A program made the translations under genes and the position numbers. Under the pieces are notes generated by a model. It was not told where the DNA came from. It did not search any database and was given only the letters and a program-made list of their open reading frames with translations. From Saussurea involucrata (Eukaryota > Streptophyta > Magnoliopsida > Asterales > Asteraceae), in NCBI GenBank assembly GCA_033807775.1, contig CM066325.1, positions 16,487,301 to 16,551,300 on the forward strand: a stretch of 64,000 nt of DNA. The letters are read 5' to 3'. Positions within the stretch are counted from its first letter, which is position 1, and the number at the start of each line of letters is the position of its first letter. Positions 11,930 to 22,700 of this stretch are shown one piece after another.

Positions 11930-12240
11930 TTTTTTATAAAAAAATTGTTAAAAATGTGTTTTTTTTATAAAAACACACTCTTAACAATTTTTTATAAAAA
12001 AACTGTTTTTATAAAAATTTGTTAAGGGTGTGTTTTTATAAAAAAATTGTTAAGAGTGTGTTTTTATATAAAAAAACACATTTTTAACAATTTTTTATAA
12101 TAACACACTCTTAACAATTTTTTTATAAAAAAACACTCTTAACAATTTTTTATAAAAACACACCCTTAACAATTTTTTATAAAAACAGTTTTTTTATAAA
12201 AAATTGTTAAGAGTGTGTTTTTATAAAAAAATGTTATAGT
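11930..12240. repeat. Palindromic AT-rich minisatellite, left of inner MULE
   Basis: Repeats of GTGTGTTTTTATAAAAAATTGTTAA in both orientations (TTAACAATTTTTTATAAAAACACAC), able to fold back. The same repeat continues on the other side of the inner MULE at 21990-22410, so it is one array split by the insertion. Confidence 0.8.
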
Positions 12241-12283
12241 TTTATGGTTTTATGTTTGAATGTGATATTTGTATGTTATAATG

Positions 12284-12474
12284 GGGAAATTGACGAAAAT
12301 AGCCATTCCAACGAACCCAATTGAGAAAATAGCCAAAATCTCTCCCGTATTACGAAAATGGCCATGGGTCCGCACTCGATTCCAGTGCGGACCGCACTCG
12401 TACCCAAAACGACGCCGTTTCCAGCTCCGAACGTATTTTTTTTTAAAGCCGGTCCGGCACCGCAAGTGCGGACC
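12284..12474 (+). repeat. Left TIR of inner MULE
   Basis: Near-perfect inverted copy of 21781-21969. It contains the 17-bp word (here as reverse complement, 12454-12470) that is repeated in the internal promoter at 16736-16800. Confidence 0.92.
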
Positions 12475-12566
12475 CGGCGAACCCTATTTTGTGTATTTAT
12501 GTACGATTTTTTCTTAGTTTTCCAATATGATTTTTCCCAATTTCTTTGAAACAATTTTTTTCAGAA

Positions 12567-15429
12567 ATGAGTTCCTTACCTGATAAAATTAAGCTACGTA
12601 TTTGGCCTGTGGGTTCTTGGCAACTGAACGGGACGGATTGGGTGTATCATTCCGCATTCCCGGTAATGCGAGTCATGGTGCCAACCAACATGACACATTC
12701 TAAGTTTGTTAGGTGTGTTCAAAGCAGATGTGGATTCGACCCTAATTTTGGTACGACTAAAATAGTGTACCAATTTTCTGGCCAAATTTATGAGTTACGA
12801 GACACCGACGATGTAAAAGCTTTTATGGAATCTGCTGCGGCTGTAAGAAATCCACCAACACTTTGTGTTTATATTGAGTTTGCTGACACAAACAATGTTG
12901 GTGGTTGTTCCAACAGCGTACGAGAGCCTGATGTTGGTGGTGGTTCGAACACCATACGAGAGCCAGATGTGTCTCCTGTTGAGCAGAGTCAAGCTTACGT
13001 GCCTCATTTTCAGTCTGAAGATGAGCATGTGTATGGGTATAATCATGATTTTCTTAGTCCCAATAATTATGGTTATAGTGACTATAACCCCGAAATTGTT
13101 CCGGAGACCCAAGAACCGGTAGAAGAACCACATGAAGAAGAAGAAGACGACGACGAGTCCCATGTTTACCGTTTGGATATTCCTGGTCTAAATCTAAATG
13201 AAGAAGACGATGAAGAAGACGACGAAGAAGACGGTGAAGAAGATGAAGAAGAAGAAACCAGTCCTATTAAATCATACGGGGGAATAAATGATTTTTTTGG
13301 CCAACCTCATCCCCTTCCAGATTGGGATGACCATTTCATAAGACCTAACCAAGAGCCCGTAGCATATAATCGTAGTCCATTAGTGAATGAAGGGGACTTC
13401 TTCGCCTCGAAAGACGACCTGACCCTCGCCCTTGGAAAAAAGTGTGTTCAAGAGGGTTTCCAGTATTATGTGGAGAGATCTTCAAATACCCGATTCAAAG
13501 CGAAGTGTAGGGATTGTAACTGTGATTGGCGTGTGTATGCTGCAAATGTCAAAGATAGCGATATGTTCCAGGTACGCAGGATGAAAGACGTACACATTTG
13601 TTCAAGGACCCAGATGCATCCTAACCACCGTAACGCCAATAGGAGAGTACTGGGTGATATAATCATGCCTAAAGTACAGGATGAAAGCCGTAAACTCCGT
13701 GGATCCGACATTGTGAAGGACATCAAGGAGCAATACAATGTAGATATCTCGTATTCGCAAGCGTGGCGTGCAAAAGCTTTTGCACTAGCCTTGGTGCGGG
13801 GCGACCCCCACGATTCTTACACGCGACTCCCTGGGTTTTTCTATAATTTGGAGCTTCAAAACCCTGGTACCTTTTCCCGAATACAGAGAGATATTGCAGG
13901 ACGTTTTAACCTTTGTTTTTACGCCCTTGGTTGCGCGGTATATATTATTTCCTGTTATATAGTCTACACTTTCATTATATTATATAGTATTCTAACGTTT
14001 TGAGCATAACTTTTCGTAGATCCGATCGTTTACGAGCTATTTGCGCCCGGTAATTATAATAGACGGCGCTCATTTGAAGGGGCCTTACTTGGGCACAATG
14101 TTCTTAGCCTTTGCTATAGACGCCAACAATCAAATTTTCATGCTCGCTTTCGGAGTTGGTAGGTCTGAGAGTGGAGAGGGATGGACTTATTTTTTGTCCA
14201 ACCTGAAGCAGTGTATCGGCGAACCAGAAGGGTTGGTGTTTGTTTCGGACATGGCCGGTTCAATACGCCAAGCTATCAATACGGTGTACCCACATGCCCA
14301 TCATGCGCTCTGTTGTCGCCATCTAATGATGAACATGAAAACCAGGGATAATAGGATCGACCATTATAAGACTATGTTTTGGAAGGTCTGTAAAGCGTAC
14401 ACGGTGCGTGACTTCGATCTTAGAATGGCAGCTCTACGAGCTGCTGTACCTGTGGGAGTCCAAGTTTTGGAATCTGATACTACGCCAGAAAGATGGTCTA
14501 GGGCCCATTTTCCTGCAATCCGTTACAACATAATGACTTCAAACAGTGCCGAGTCTGTCAATGCACTGTCCCGTTACGCTCGGAGGTTACCTATCGTGTC
14601 CCTCATGGATTACTTTCGATCAATGCAACAAGACTGGTATGCAAAACGTCGGAACAACGCAGGTTATCATCTATACATACATCAACCTACATACAATCTA
14701 CTGTTGTTACAACTAGGTGAGATTATTTTCAGTATTTTGACTATTTTTGATTCTACAGCAAAATGGGTAGATTTTCTAACCCCGTTTGCAATGAAAAAAG
14801 TTAAAAGGAGACAAATGAAGTCGTCGAGGTTTACTGTCCATGAAATTGGTCATGGTGTATACGAAGTATGTGATATACGCAGGGACGCGAAGGTGGCTTA
14901 CAATAATCGTAATTGCACTTGTATGAAGTGGCAGATGTCCGGTTTACCTTGCAGTCATGCAATCGCCGTTGCAAGATATCTCCGGTGTACAGATGTCACC
15001 CACCTGGCGCTTGGTTACTTCACGACGGCTACCTGGCGAGCAACACTCTCAGAGGTCATACATCCGACTGGGCCTCCTGAAACGTGGGTTGTTCCAGACC
15101 CACCACTTATGACCGTTAAACCTCCGTTGATGCAGAAACGTGTTGGTAGACCGAGAAACCACGACCGTATCCCATCCCGTGGCGAGGATCCGACACCGAG
15201 AAGATGTTCACGGTGTAAGCAAAGCGGACATAATCGATCAAACTGTCATGCAGAGTTTCCAGTGAATCAAGGAGCATCCGGTAGCCGACCACGTCGAAGA
15301 GCCTCCGGTAGCCGCCAACATCAAGGAGCATCCGATAGCCGACAAATTCAAACACAGGCGACCCAGGAGACCAACTACGGCAGTTCTAGGCATCAAACTA
15401 TCGATCTAAATATTGATTTTAACGAGTAA
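12567..15429 (+). CDS. mudrA-like: MURA-type transposase of the inner MULE (2 exons)
   Basis: DDE transposase that would cut and join the element ends in the nucleus. Exons 12567-13937 and 14020-15429, with an 82-bp GT...AG intron, give about 926 residues in one clean frame; the ATG at 12567 is the first true ATG after the TIR. Order of parts: N-terminal domain that may be PB1-like (LRIWPVGSW...); acidic Glu/Asp stretch (about residues 190-235); MuDR DNA-binding zinc domain (FASKDDLTLALGKK...CRDCNCDWRV...HIC); the DDE core with D in IIIDGAHLKG, D in VFVSDMAGS and the H/C cluster ALCCRHL, and E in TSNSAESVN; SWIM zinc finger CTCMKWQMSGLPCSHA; Ser/Arg/Gln-rich tail with CCHC knuckle CSRCKQSGHNRSNC. 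No lesion is seen. AATAAA follows at 15550. Confidence 0.95.
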
Positions 15430-15626
15430 ACCTGTTTGAAGTCTCAAGTTATGCCTGTTACGTTCAATTGTCTTTCAAGCTTGTTGTCCTTATGTTTACT
15501 GCTGATTTCAATGTACTTTGTCGTGTCTGTTAAGGGTTGTTGTGTATAAAATAAAGTAAACATGAAAGTTGCATTTTATTGATACTCATAAAGCATGGAA
15601 ACTAGTACATTTGAAGAAATCTACTA

Positions 15627-16575
15627 CTACGGGTAGATGTCCTGCATTTTGGTGATCCAGACAACCTTTTCATCAATAACCTCCCCCATTCCCGTGTAAC
15701 TCTCTGTGAGCTCTGTAATCTCCTCTTCTAGTTCGCGAATTTGTTTTTGCAGATCCCTAAGATCCCACCTCCTTTGTGCCAGGTCTTGTTTCTTCTCCTC
15801 CAGGCAGTCCTTCTTCCCTTGAATAACCAACCTGTTTTGGTTCCACATACGTTTTATGTTTACAATCTCGGCGTTCTCGTCATCAATTGACCGTTTTACG
15901 GGGGATGGCATTCTTTGAGTTCCTGTAAGATCCTCCGACTGGTTAGATTGATACATTGGTGGTTCATTGAAGCGATGGTTGAGGTAGTATTGCTCCCGTG
16001 CAGCGTTCCACTGATTTGTCTCCTCTTCCGTGAATGGATAATCGGCCCTAGTTCGTGTAACAACTCAGGCCAACCGTACCAGATATTGTCCGCTTTGTCC
16101 ACACACCTGGACTCACGGTTTTAAAACGCGTCTGATAGGGGAGGTATCAAGTTCCTCTTATAAGGCAACCTTTGTTCCCCTCCCCAACCAATGTGGGATC
16201 TTACAATCCACCCCCCTTGGGAGCCCAGCGTCCTCGCTGGCACACCAGTCCGGTCCCTGGCTCTGATACCATCTGTAACAACTCAGGCCAACCGTACCAG
16301 ATATTGTCCGCTTTGTCCACACACCTGGACTCACGGTTTTAAAACGCGTCTGATAGGGGAGGTATCAAGTTCCTCTTATAAGACAACCTTTGTTCCCCTC
16401 CCCAACCAATGTGGGATCTTACAGTTCGGCCCCATGATGCCCACTCCTCGGTTGTGGATGGTACCCACCACGTACTCCTGTAAGCTCCATCTTTGACGGG
16501 TTGGTTGTCGTTTTGTCGTGAAGTTCCAGCCCCATTGGTGGACCTTTTGCCTTTTGACCTAGAACCCCCAGCCAT
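15627..16575 (-). pseudogene. Coiled-coil accessory gene of inner MULE, split by a TRIM
   Basis: The start ATG is at 16575 (MAGGSRSKGKRS). The frame runs to 16424, is interrupted by a 368-bp TRIM at 16056-16423, and continues to the stop at 15627. Leaving out the TRIM and one target copy gives 576 nt (191 residues) with no stop, so the gene was intact when hit. Parts: basic Ser/Gly/Arg N-terminus; a Trp-rich middle (STWWVP, EEWASWGR); an acidic PFTEEE segment; a C-terminal coiled coil rich in Glu/Lys/Arg ending WITKMQDIYP. It is clearly homologous along its whole length to 26830-27402 in the outer MULE. I recognise no known family; a role as transposition accessory protein is inference from conservation. 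Confidence 0.8.
16056..16423 (-). mobile_element. TRIM retrotransposon, 368 bp
   Basis: Two 150-bp LTRs (16056-16205, 16274-16423) start TGTAACAACTCAGGCC and end GGGATCTTACA; one difference was seen by eye. The 68-bp interior ends in CTCTGATACCA, a tRNA-iMet primer site read on the minus strand. A perfect 5-bp duplication GTTCG flanks it (16051-16055, 16424-16428). Near-identical LTRs mean a recent insertion, here into a coding exon. Confidence 0.95.
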
Positions 16576-16669
16576 AATAGTGGCACGAAATGGTAGAGAA
16601 GGTTTGGTTCTGTTGTGGATGGTAGAAACGATAGATAACAACTTGTGAATTACTAATTCATCAGACCAC

Positions 16670-16845
16670 CTACTTATAGCCGTAGGTTCGCACTTGCGGA
16701 TGCGGTAGGTTCGCACTTGCGGATGCGGGTAGGTTCGCACTTGCGGTGCCGGGTAGGTTCGCACTTGCGGTGCCGGGTAGGTTCGCACTTGCGGTGCCGG
16801 ATAGGTTCGCACTTGCGGATGCGATGTTGTGGCTATAAATACTCA
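16670..16845. promoter_or_regulatory. Divergent promoter with six TIR-like tandem motifs
   Basis: Between the two coiled-coil genes. The minus-strand gene has GGCTATAAGTAGG (TATA near 16674-16682), and the plus-strand gene has GGCTATAAATAC at about 16832-16843. Between them six copies of CGCACTTGCGG start at 16689, 16712, 16736, 16760, 16784 and 16808, period 23-24 bp. Three of them extend to the full 17-bp word present in both TIRs. Confidence 0.8.
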
Positions 16846-16911
16846 AGTTAATTCTAACTTAAGACTCACAACACTCATACGACTTTGTACTCTCATCTTT
16901 CTGGAAAGCAA

Positions 16912-17232
16912 ATGACATCTTCTTCAAACCCACAGTCTTCACAAGTAATGCCGAAACGGATAAAGATGGAGGTAGAAAAAAGTGAAAGGGAGATCGAGGA
17001 ATTAACTGTAGAATGGCAACGGTTGGGGGATAGTAAGGGGGTTCATCTGAAAAGGATGGAAGATGAAGAAAAGGAGATAAAAAGGATGAAGAGGGAAATC
17101 AAAGATAAGGAGTCCCGTATTCGTCAAGAAAACTTACACGTCCACAACATTGTACAACAGTTCCCAGTTCTTCAAGCACAGATAACCGAGAAGCAAGCCT
17201 TCATCGATAGGTGTAATGCACTTTATCCTTAG
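16912..17232 (+). CDS. Small coiled-coil protein of inner MULE
   Basis: 106 residues from ATG 16912 (MTSSSNPQSS). The upstream TATA box at about 16835 supports this start over any upstream reading. A short Ser/Gln-rich N-terminus leads into a long Glu/Lys/Arg coiled coil (EKSEREIEEL..., KEIKRMKREIKDKESRI). The end AFIDRCNALYP resembles the ends of the other two coiled-coil proteins (ITKMQDIYP, ITGLQDAFQ), so it may be a shorter relative. It is transcribed divergently from the 191-residue gene and converges on the ULP1-like gene. Function unknown; not matched to maize MURB or Arabidopsis VANC by anything I can see. Confidence 0.65.
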   Translation: MTSSSNPQSSQVMPKRIKMEVEKSEREIEELTVEWQRLGDSKGVHLKRMEDEEKEIKRMKREIKDKESRIRQENLHVHNIVQQFPVLQAQITEKQAFIDRCNALYP

Positions 17233-17239
17233 GTGGTGG

Positions 17240-17420
17240 TAGTGTTGTTGCAGTTTTTATGTTGTTGTTTCATGTTGTGTGTTGCACTTTTTATGTTGTT
17301 GTTTCATGGTGTGTGTTGCATTTTCTATGTTGTTGTTTCATGTTGTAGTTTGGTCATGAATAAATGATTTTGGTTTTTAGTAACACTTTCTATGTTGTTG
17401 TTTCATGTGTAACTATTGTG
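17240..17420 (+). repeat. Short tandem repeat in 3' flank
   Basis: Three to four copies of TTTTATGTTGTTGTTTCATGT after the stop of the small coiled-coil gene. Confidence 0.75.
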
Positions 17421-20202
17421 AAGTTGATTGATGTAAAGATGTAAATAATAAAAGTGAAACACCAAACAATAAAAACTATACCGTAAATAATAAAAGCTAT
17501 ACAACTATTAAAAGCTAATTCAACACGCAGGTCCAAAATAATTCTGCCATTTGTCTCCGCCAAGCCACGATATCGATATCCATGTCTGGTAGTTGCCCGC
17601 TAACCCTATCTGACAAAAATCGGCAGGTGAAAGCACCACAGTCGCCTAGCTGACCATTCTGCTGGGGAACTTCCGCTGCATAACTCCATCCGAATTGTTC
17701 CATCCGGTCAGCTCGTTCATGCTCTTGTATACACCTGAATACGTAGGTCAAATTTTGCTTGAATGTCTCAAGCAACTCGGTAATTCTACGAGAACCGGTC
17801 TGATAACTATCGTATACAATCATCTGCATGGAATGTAAGGACAACTCCCCAACCACCCAATGGTTGTTATCGATGTTCATGGGTATAAGAACCTGCAAAC
17901 ATAAAGTTAACATTAGTTAGATAGTATAAATTCATAATGTTTGAAATAGGGAAACTTAGATTACATACAATGTTGACATTTCCTGTCCATGTAGGAAATC
18001 CGTCTGACAAAGTCATTGACCCATTCATATGCGCGACTACCTCAAGTATGTTCCCACGTATCAGCATTCTCCACCACTCTGGGATGACCATCGTCCAGTT
18101 GCTATCTGGAGAACGTGCGATGAGCGTCATTCGAACCCATGCCTCGATATGTTATAAATAAACCATTCAATGATAAGCTACAGGTACAGGAAAGCTTTTT
18201 TGGTATTCAAATTGTAGGACTATAATAACATATGAATGTACTAACCATGTCTTCAAACCATCCATGGTTTTCATAGCCCAATAGTTGCCCCCAAAACGTT
18301 GGAACTACATGTTGCTGAGGTAAACAAGAAATCCTCAAAGTGGTCGGCAACTGCCTGAGGATGTAGAGTTGCTCAACATTTTGGGACACGGTGGCTTGAA
18401 GACTCGTATCCTGACGCTGCAGCCTACTGGTGCCAGCCGGACGGGGCCTGACGGGGGTAGTATCACCGAGATGTGTGTAAGCAGAATTAAAATATCTCGA
18501 ATTCGCAACAGGCTGGCGTGCCCCCTACCAAGCCTCTCCTCCTCGTTCAGAGCTGGGTTTAGGTCTCTCACAGGACTGTTGAACACGGGTGACATGCGCA
18601 CGCCAGCATCATGAAGCGGCATTGACATGCTCATGGAAGAGCGGGATTGCGGCACCATCGTCGGTCCTGGTGGACGAAACGACACATTCAGCTGTGATGA
18701 ACTGGGATGAAATGACACATTCGCCTGTGCTGGACTGGGAGTCAATATATCCTCAAACCCGTCATACCAGTTAGTGTCCATAGGGGGTGCCTGAACGACA
18801 CATTCGGCTGTGTTAGTAAGTTTGCATACGAAAATGTTAAACGATGTTAAATGAAATACTTACATTCAAACCCGCCTCAAAACGATGCTCAAGCCAAACA
18901 CCAGCCTGCTGAAGCAGACCCACATGCGCCCAGTTCGGGTCATCGGACGGAAACTCCCTAAAGGGCAGATCTGAGAAACGGATTGGTGGTGGTCGAGCCT
19001 GAAATCCCTGATTGGTGAAGCTCGGATTGGTGTTGGTGGACTCCGGAATCCCTGATGTATTGTGCTCCTGATCGTTAACGGCCTCGTCCTCGTCATCATT
19101 GTCGTCATCGTCATCATCGTCGCCGTCGTCTTCAGGGTCACCGTGGAAGAACATCTGGCTAGACCAATACCACCACTCTGCCTCCTCTTGATCTGTGGCG
19201 TCAAGTCTCGTGAGTGGTTGGTCCTAAAATATGCAAGAGTTGACGAAATATTATAATTTTAGGGGTTATCTTCATACAAACCTCCAACATTGTAAAAAAT
19301 CTTACCTGCGGCATCAACACCAACAAAATGTCACTAATTCTTGTGTATATAATACTTTTCGGGTCCTAGCCCACCTAGTTATCCTAGGAACCCGGTTGTG
19401 CTGCACGAAATACCTACTCGAGCGAGGAAAAGTCTCGAGAATCCATATATGTGGAAAAAGTAATGTTACACCTACAAACTCATTAACAATTGTAGAAATA
19501 TTTAATATTATGGTAACTAACCTTGAACGGCTGGATAAAGCCCGTTAACGTCAGCTTCGACTTAAGATCTGTACGACGCTCAATAAAATCTTTCATCTGG
19601 GAATATGTATAATCCCAGATGAAACTGCCCCAAGGATATCGGTTCCAAGCCCCAAGATTCTCTATCAATGCAAGGACGGTGGGCGAAATGGGCAAATGAT
19701 GCTATCGACCAAGGAACAACTCCTCCACCATCATCATCAAACATACTCGGACAACATCAATGTCCGAGAAACCGTCTACACCAACTGCGTTGCTGAAGGT
19801 GTCAAAGAAGGGCTTGAGGCGGCCAATGGTCAATTTACCGTTCCCAAATATTCTATGAACAAACCCCTCAGGCCTGGATGCAGGAAGGCCCGGCCTCGGG
19901 CCAAAAACGAGTCCCGACATAAGACAGAACTCCTCCGGGCCATACCTAAGTGTGTGCCCGTGAAAACGGTAATATAATGAATCCCTCGGCAGATCACCAG
20001 GGGGGGTATCTCATTCTTCAACATGGTAAGAACAAGTGTAGGGTCGTTATGGAAGTCCTGAGAATCCAGAAACGCACCAAAACAAGTGGTGCGAAAAAGA
20101 TCAAGCCTACGCTCGGTTAACTTCCCACGGATTTCTATCAACCGGATTAGCTTTGACTTAATCGTCAAAGACTCCCTATTTGCATGCGTATATAAATATC
20201 CA

Positions 20203-21225
20203 ATGTTAGGGGCCTAAACCGTCAAAGTGCCAATTTTAGGGGCCTAAAGTGCCAATTTTCAAAGTTTAGGGGCCTAAACCGTCATTTTTCAAACTATAGG
20301 GGCCAAATTTGTAAATTTCCAGATGACAGAATTTTGTAAATGCATGGGACTACTTGCCTACAAAGTTGGGTGAAAATCCAAGTTTAGGGGCCTAAACCGT
20401 CAATTTTCAAAGTTTAGGGGCCTAAACCGTCATTTTTCAAACTATAAGGGCCAAATCTGTAAATTTCTAGAAAACGGAATTTTGTAAATGCATGGGACTA
20501 CTTGTCTACAAAGTTTGGTGAAAATCCAAGTTTAGGGGCCTAAAGTGCCAATTTTCAAAGTTTAGGGGCCTAAACCGTCATTTTTCAAACTATAAGGGCC
20601 AAATCTGTAAATTTCTAGAAAACAGAATTTTGTAAATGCATGGGACTACTTGTCTACAAAGTTTGGTGAAAATCCAAGTTTAGGGGCCTAAAGTGCCAAT
20701 TTTCAAACTTTAGGGGCCTAAACCGTCATTTTTCAAACTATAGGGGCCAAATCTGTAAATTTCCAGATGACAGAATTTTGTAAATACATGGGACTACTTG
20801 CCTACAAAGTTGGGTGAAAATCCAAGTTTAGGGGCCTAAACCGTCAATTTTCAAACTTTAGGGGCCTAAACCGTCATTTTTCAAACTATAGGGGCCAAAT
20901 CTGTAAATTTCCAGATGACAGAATTTTGTAAATGCATGGGACTACTTGCCTACAAAGTTGGGTGAAAATCCAAGTTTAGGGGCCTAAACCGTCAATTTTC
21001 AAAGTTTAGGGGCCTAAACCGTCATTTTTCAAACTATAGGGGCCAAATCTGTAAATTTCCAGATGACAGAATTTTGTAAATGCATGGGACTACTTGCCTA
21101 CAAAGTTGGGTGAAAATCCAAGTTTAGGGGCCTAAACCGTCAATTTTCAAAGTTTAGGGGCCTAAACCGTCATTTTTCAAACTATAAGGGCCAAATCTGT
21201 AAATTTCCAGAAAACAGAATTTTCC
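20203..21225. repeat. 148-bp tandem repeat (about 7 copies) in intron 1 of the inner ULP1-like gene
   Basis: The landmark CATGGGACTACTT (CATG in every copy) recurs at 20343, 20491, 20639, 20787, 20935 and 21083, exactly 148 bp apart each time. Units contain two or three internal TTTAGGGGCCTAAACCGTCA sub-repeats, and copies are nearly identical. TTTAGGGGCCTAAA is itself a palindrome. Confidence 0.95.
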
Positions 21226-21230
21226 CAACT

Positions 21231-21535
21231 TAAACAACATTACATTCTTCAAATATAACATTAATAAACTTACACATTACATTTTTCATACATACATTAA
21301 TAAACTTACACAAAGTTTAATACAAACTTATATTAAAAAAATAAAAGATGAGAACATTGTGTTAAAAAAACATTACATACTCCAAAATACAACAAATGTG
21401 AACAAAAACATTATGTAAAATTTAGCAAACATTACATTTTTCATACAATACAAACATTAAAAAACTTACACAAAGTTTGATACAAACTTAGATTAAAACA
21501 ACAAAAGATGAGAACATTGTGTTAACAAAACTTAC
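21231..21535 (-). other. Intron 1 remainder, AT-rich
   Basis: Contains degenerate repeats of AACATTACATTTTTCATACATACATTAATAAACTTACAC; no gene seen. Confidence 0.6.
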
Positions 21536-21780
21536 TTCGTTCGACATTGTGTGTAAAAAATGTGTGTATTCCACTCTCGTGCTCGACTTCATGTGCCAAG
21601 GGGGACCAAATTTTTAAAAAAATAACAAGGAAGAGACCAAATTTTTAAAAAAATAACAAAGAGGAGGGGACCATTTTTTTTTTTAAAAATCGCAGGTGGG
21701 TGGGGCTGGTGGGGTTGTTCTTGTTTTTAAAGAAGAGAGGCGCAATGTAGGTGGCGAATGAGATTTAGGGTTTCTTTTGG

Positions 21781-21969
21781 CTCCGCACTTGCGGTGCCGG
21801 ACCGGCTTTAAAAAAAATTCGTCTGGAGCTGGAAACGACGTCGTTTTGGGTACGAGTGCGGTCCGCACTGGAATCGAGTGCGGACCCATGGCTATTTTCG
21901 TAATACGGGAGAGATTTTGGCTATTTTCTCAATTGGGTTCGTTGGAATGGCTATTTTCGTCAATTTCCC
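21781..21969 (-). repeat. Right TIR of inner MULE
   Basis: Inverted copy of 12284-12474; carries CGCACTTGCGGTGCCGG at 21784-21800. Confidence 0.92.
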
Positions 21970-21989
21970 GTTATAATATGTATGTTGTT

Positions 21990-22410
21990 ATAGTGTGTTT
22001 TTTCATAAAAAAATTGTTAAGAGTGTATTTTTATAAAAAAATTGTTAAGAGTGTGTTTTTATAAAAAAATTGTTAACAATGTGTTTTTATAAAAAAAATT
22101 AAAAACGTGTTTTTTATAAAAAAAATTGTTAAAAATGTGTTTTTTATAAAAACACACTCTTTTAAAAGTGTGTTTTTATAAAAAAATTTGTTAAGAGTGT
22201 GTTTTTATAAAAAATTTGTTAAGAATGTATTTTTTATAAAAAATTGTTAAAAATGTGTTTTTTTATAAAAAATTGTTAAGAGTGTGTTTTTATAAAAAAA
22301 TGTTAAAAATGTGTTTTTTCATAAAAAAATGTTAAAAGTGTGTTTTTAAAAAAATAATTCTTAAAAGTGTGTTTTTATAAAAAATTGTTAAGGGTGTGTT
22401 TTTATAAAAA
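21990..22410. repeat. AT-rich minisatellite, right of inner MULE
   Basis: About 15 copies of a 26-30-bp unit AAGAGTGTGTTTTTATAAAAAATTG, mostly in one orientation; continuation of the array at 11930-12240. Confidence 0.8.
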
Positions 22411-22700
22411 ATAAACCGCACTTTATCTCTATATAACAATATGATACGTTGAAATAAAATAAACCGCACTTTATCTCTATATAACAATATGATACGTTGA
22501 AATAAAATAAACCGCACTTTATCTATATATAACACTATTATACGTTGAAATAAAATACCACCGCACTTTATCTATATATAACACTATTATACGTTGAAAT
22601 AAAATATCACCGCACTTTATCTATATATAACAATATGATACGTTGAAATAAAATAAACCGCAACATCTATATAAAATAAAATAAACCGCAGCATCTATAT
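22411..22700. repeat. 48-49-bp tandem repeat in intron 1
   Basis: Unit CCGCACTTTATCTATATATAA...ATACGTTGAAATAAAATA starts at 22416, 22464, 22513, 22561 and 22610, with a decayed sixth copy near 22657. It lies just before the second exon of the ULP1-like gene. Confidence 0.85.

Larger units (their letters stand above)
17515..21547 (-). pseudogene. ULP1-like protease gene of inner MULE (decaying)
   Basis: Homologue of the outer element's protease gene, on the opposite strand to MURA. Exon 1 is four codons (MSNE, 21547-21536) before GTAAG. Exon 2 is about 20171-19522; an exon-3 homologue lies at about 19449-19306 (IWILETFPRSSRYFV), then an acidic exon at about 19225-18868 and Ser/Pro-rich and linker exons to about 17960. 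The last exon 17892-17515 has the protease core with H in NNHWVVG, D in VYDSY, Q in PQQNGQ and C in GDCGAF. Lesions: a 7-base homopolymer (20000-20006) where the frame shifts, an in-frame TAG at 19702-19704, no AG before exon 3 and a shift near its end. So the catalytic end is intact but the full product is doubtful. Intron 1 holds the 148-bp satellite. Confidence 0.8.
12284..21969 (+). mobile_element. Inner Mutator-like element with MURA, apparently autonomous, 9.7 kb
   Basis: Inverted ends starting GGGAAATTGACGAAAATAGCC run for about 190 bp with only a few mismatches (12284-12474; 21781-21969). The 9-bp flanks are GTTATAATG (12275-12283) and GTTATAATA (21970-21978), 8 of 9 identical. Inside: MURA (+), a coiled-coil gene (-), a small coiled-coil gene (+) and a ULP1-like gene (-). 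It sits in intron 1 of the outer element's ULP1-like gene. The near-identical TIRs and undamaged MURA point to a fairly recent insertion. Confidence 0.94.

Noticed and set aside
18335..20168. Plus-strand frames at 18369-18614, 18589-18774 and 19696-19977
   Set aside because: Opposite strand to exons of the inner protease gene, which has homology support.
20203..21225. CRISPR-like regular array
   Set aside because: The unit is a 148-bp whole-unit tandem repeat without unique spacers, in plant DNA.
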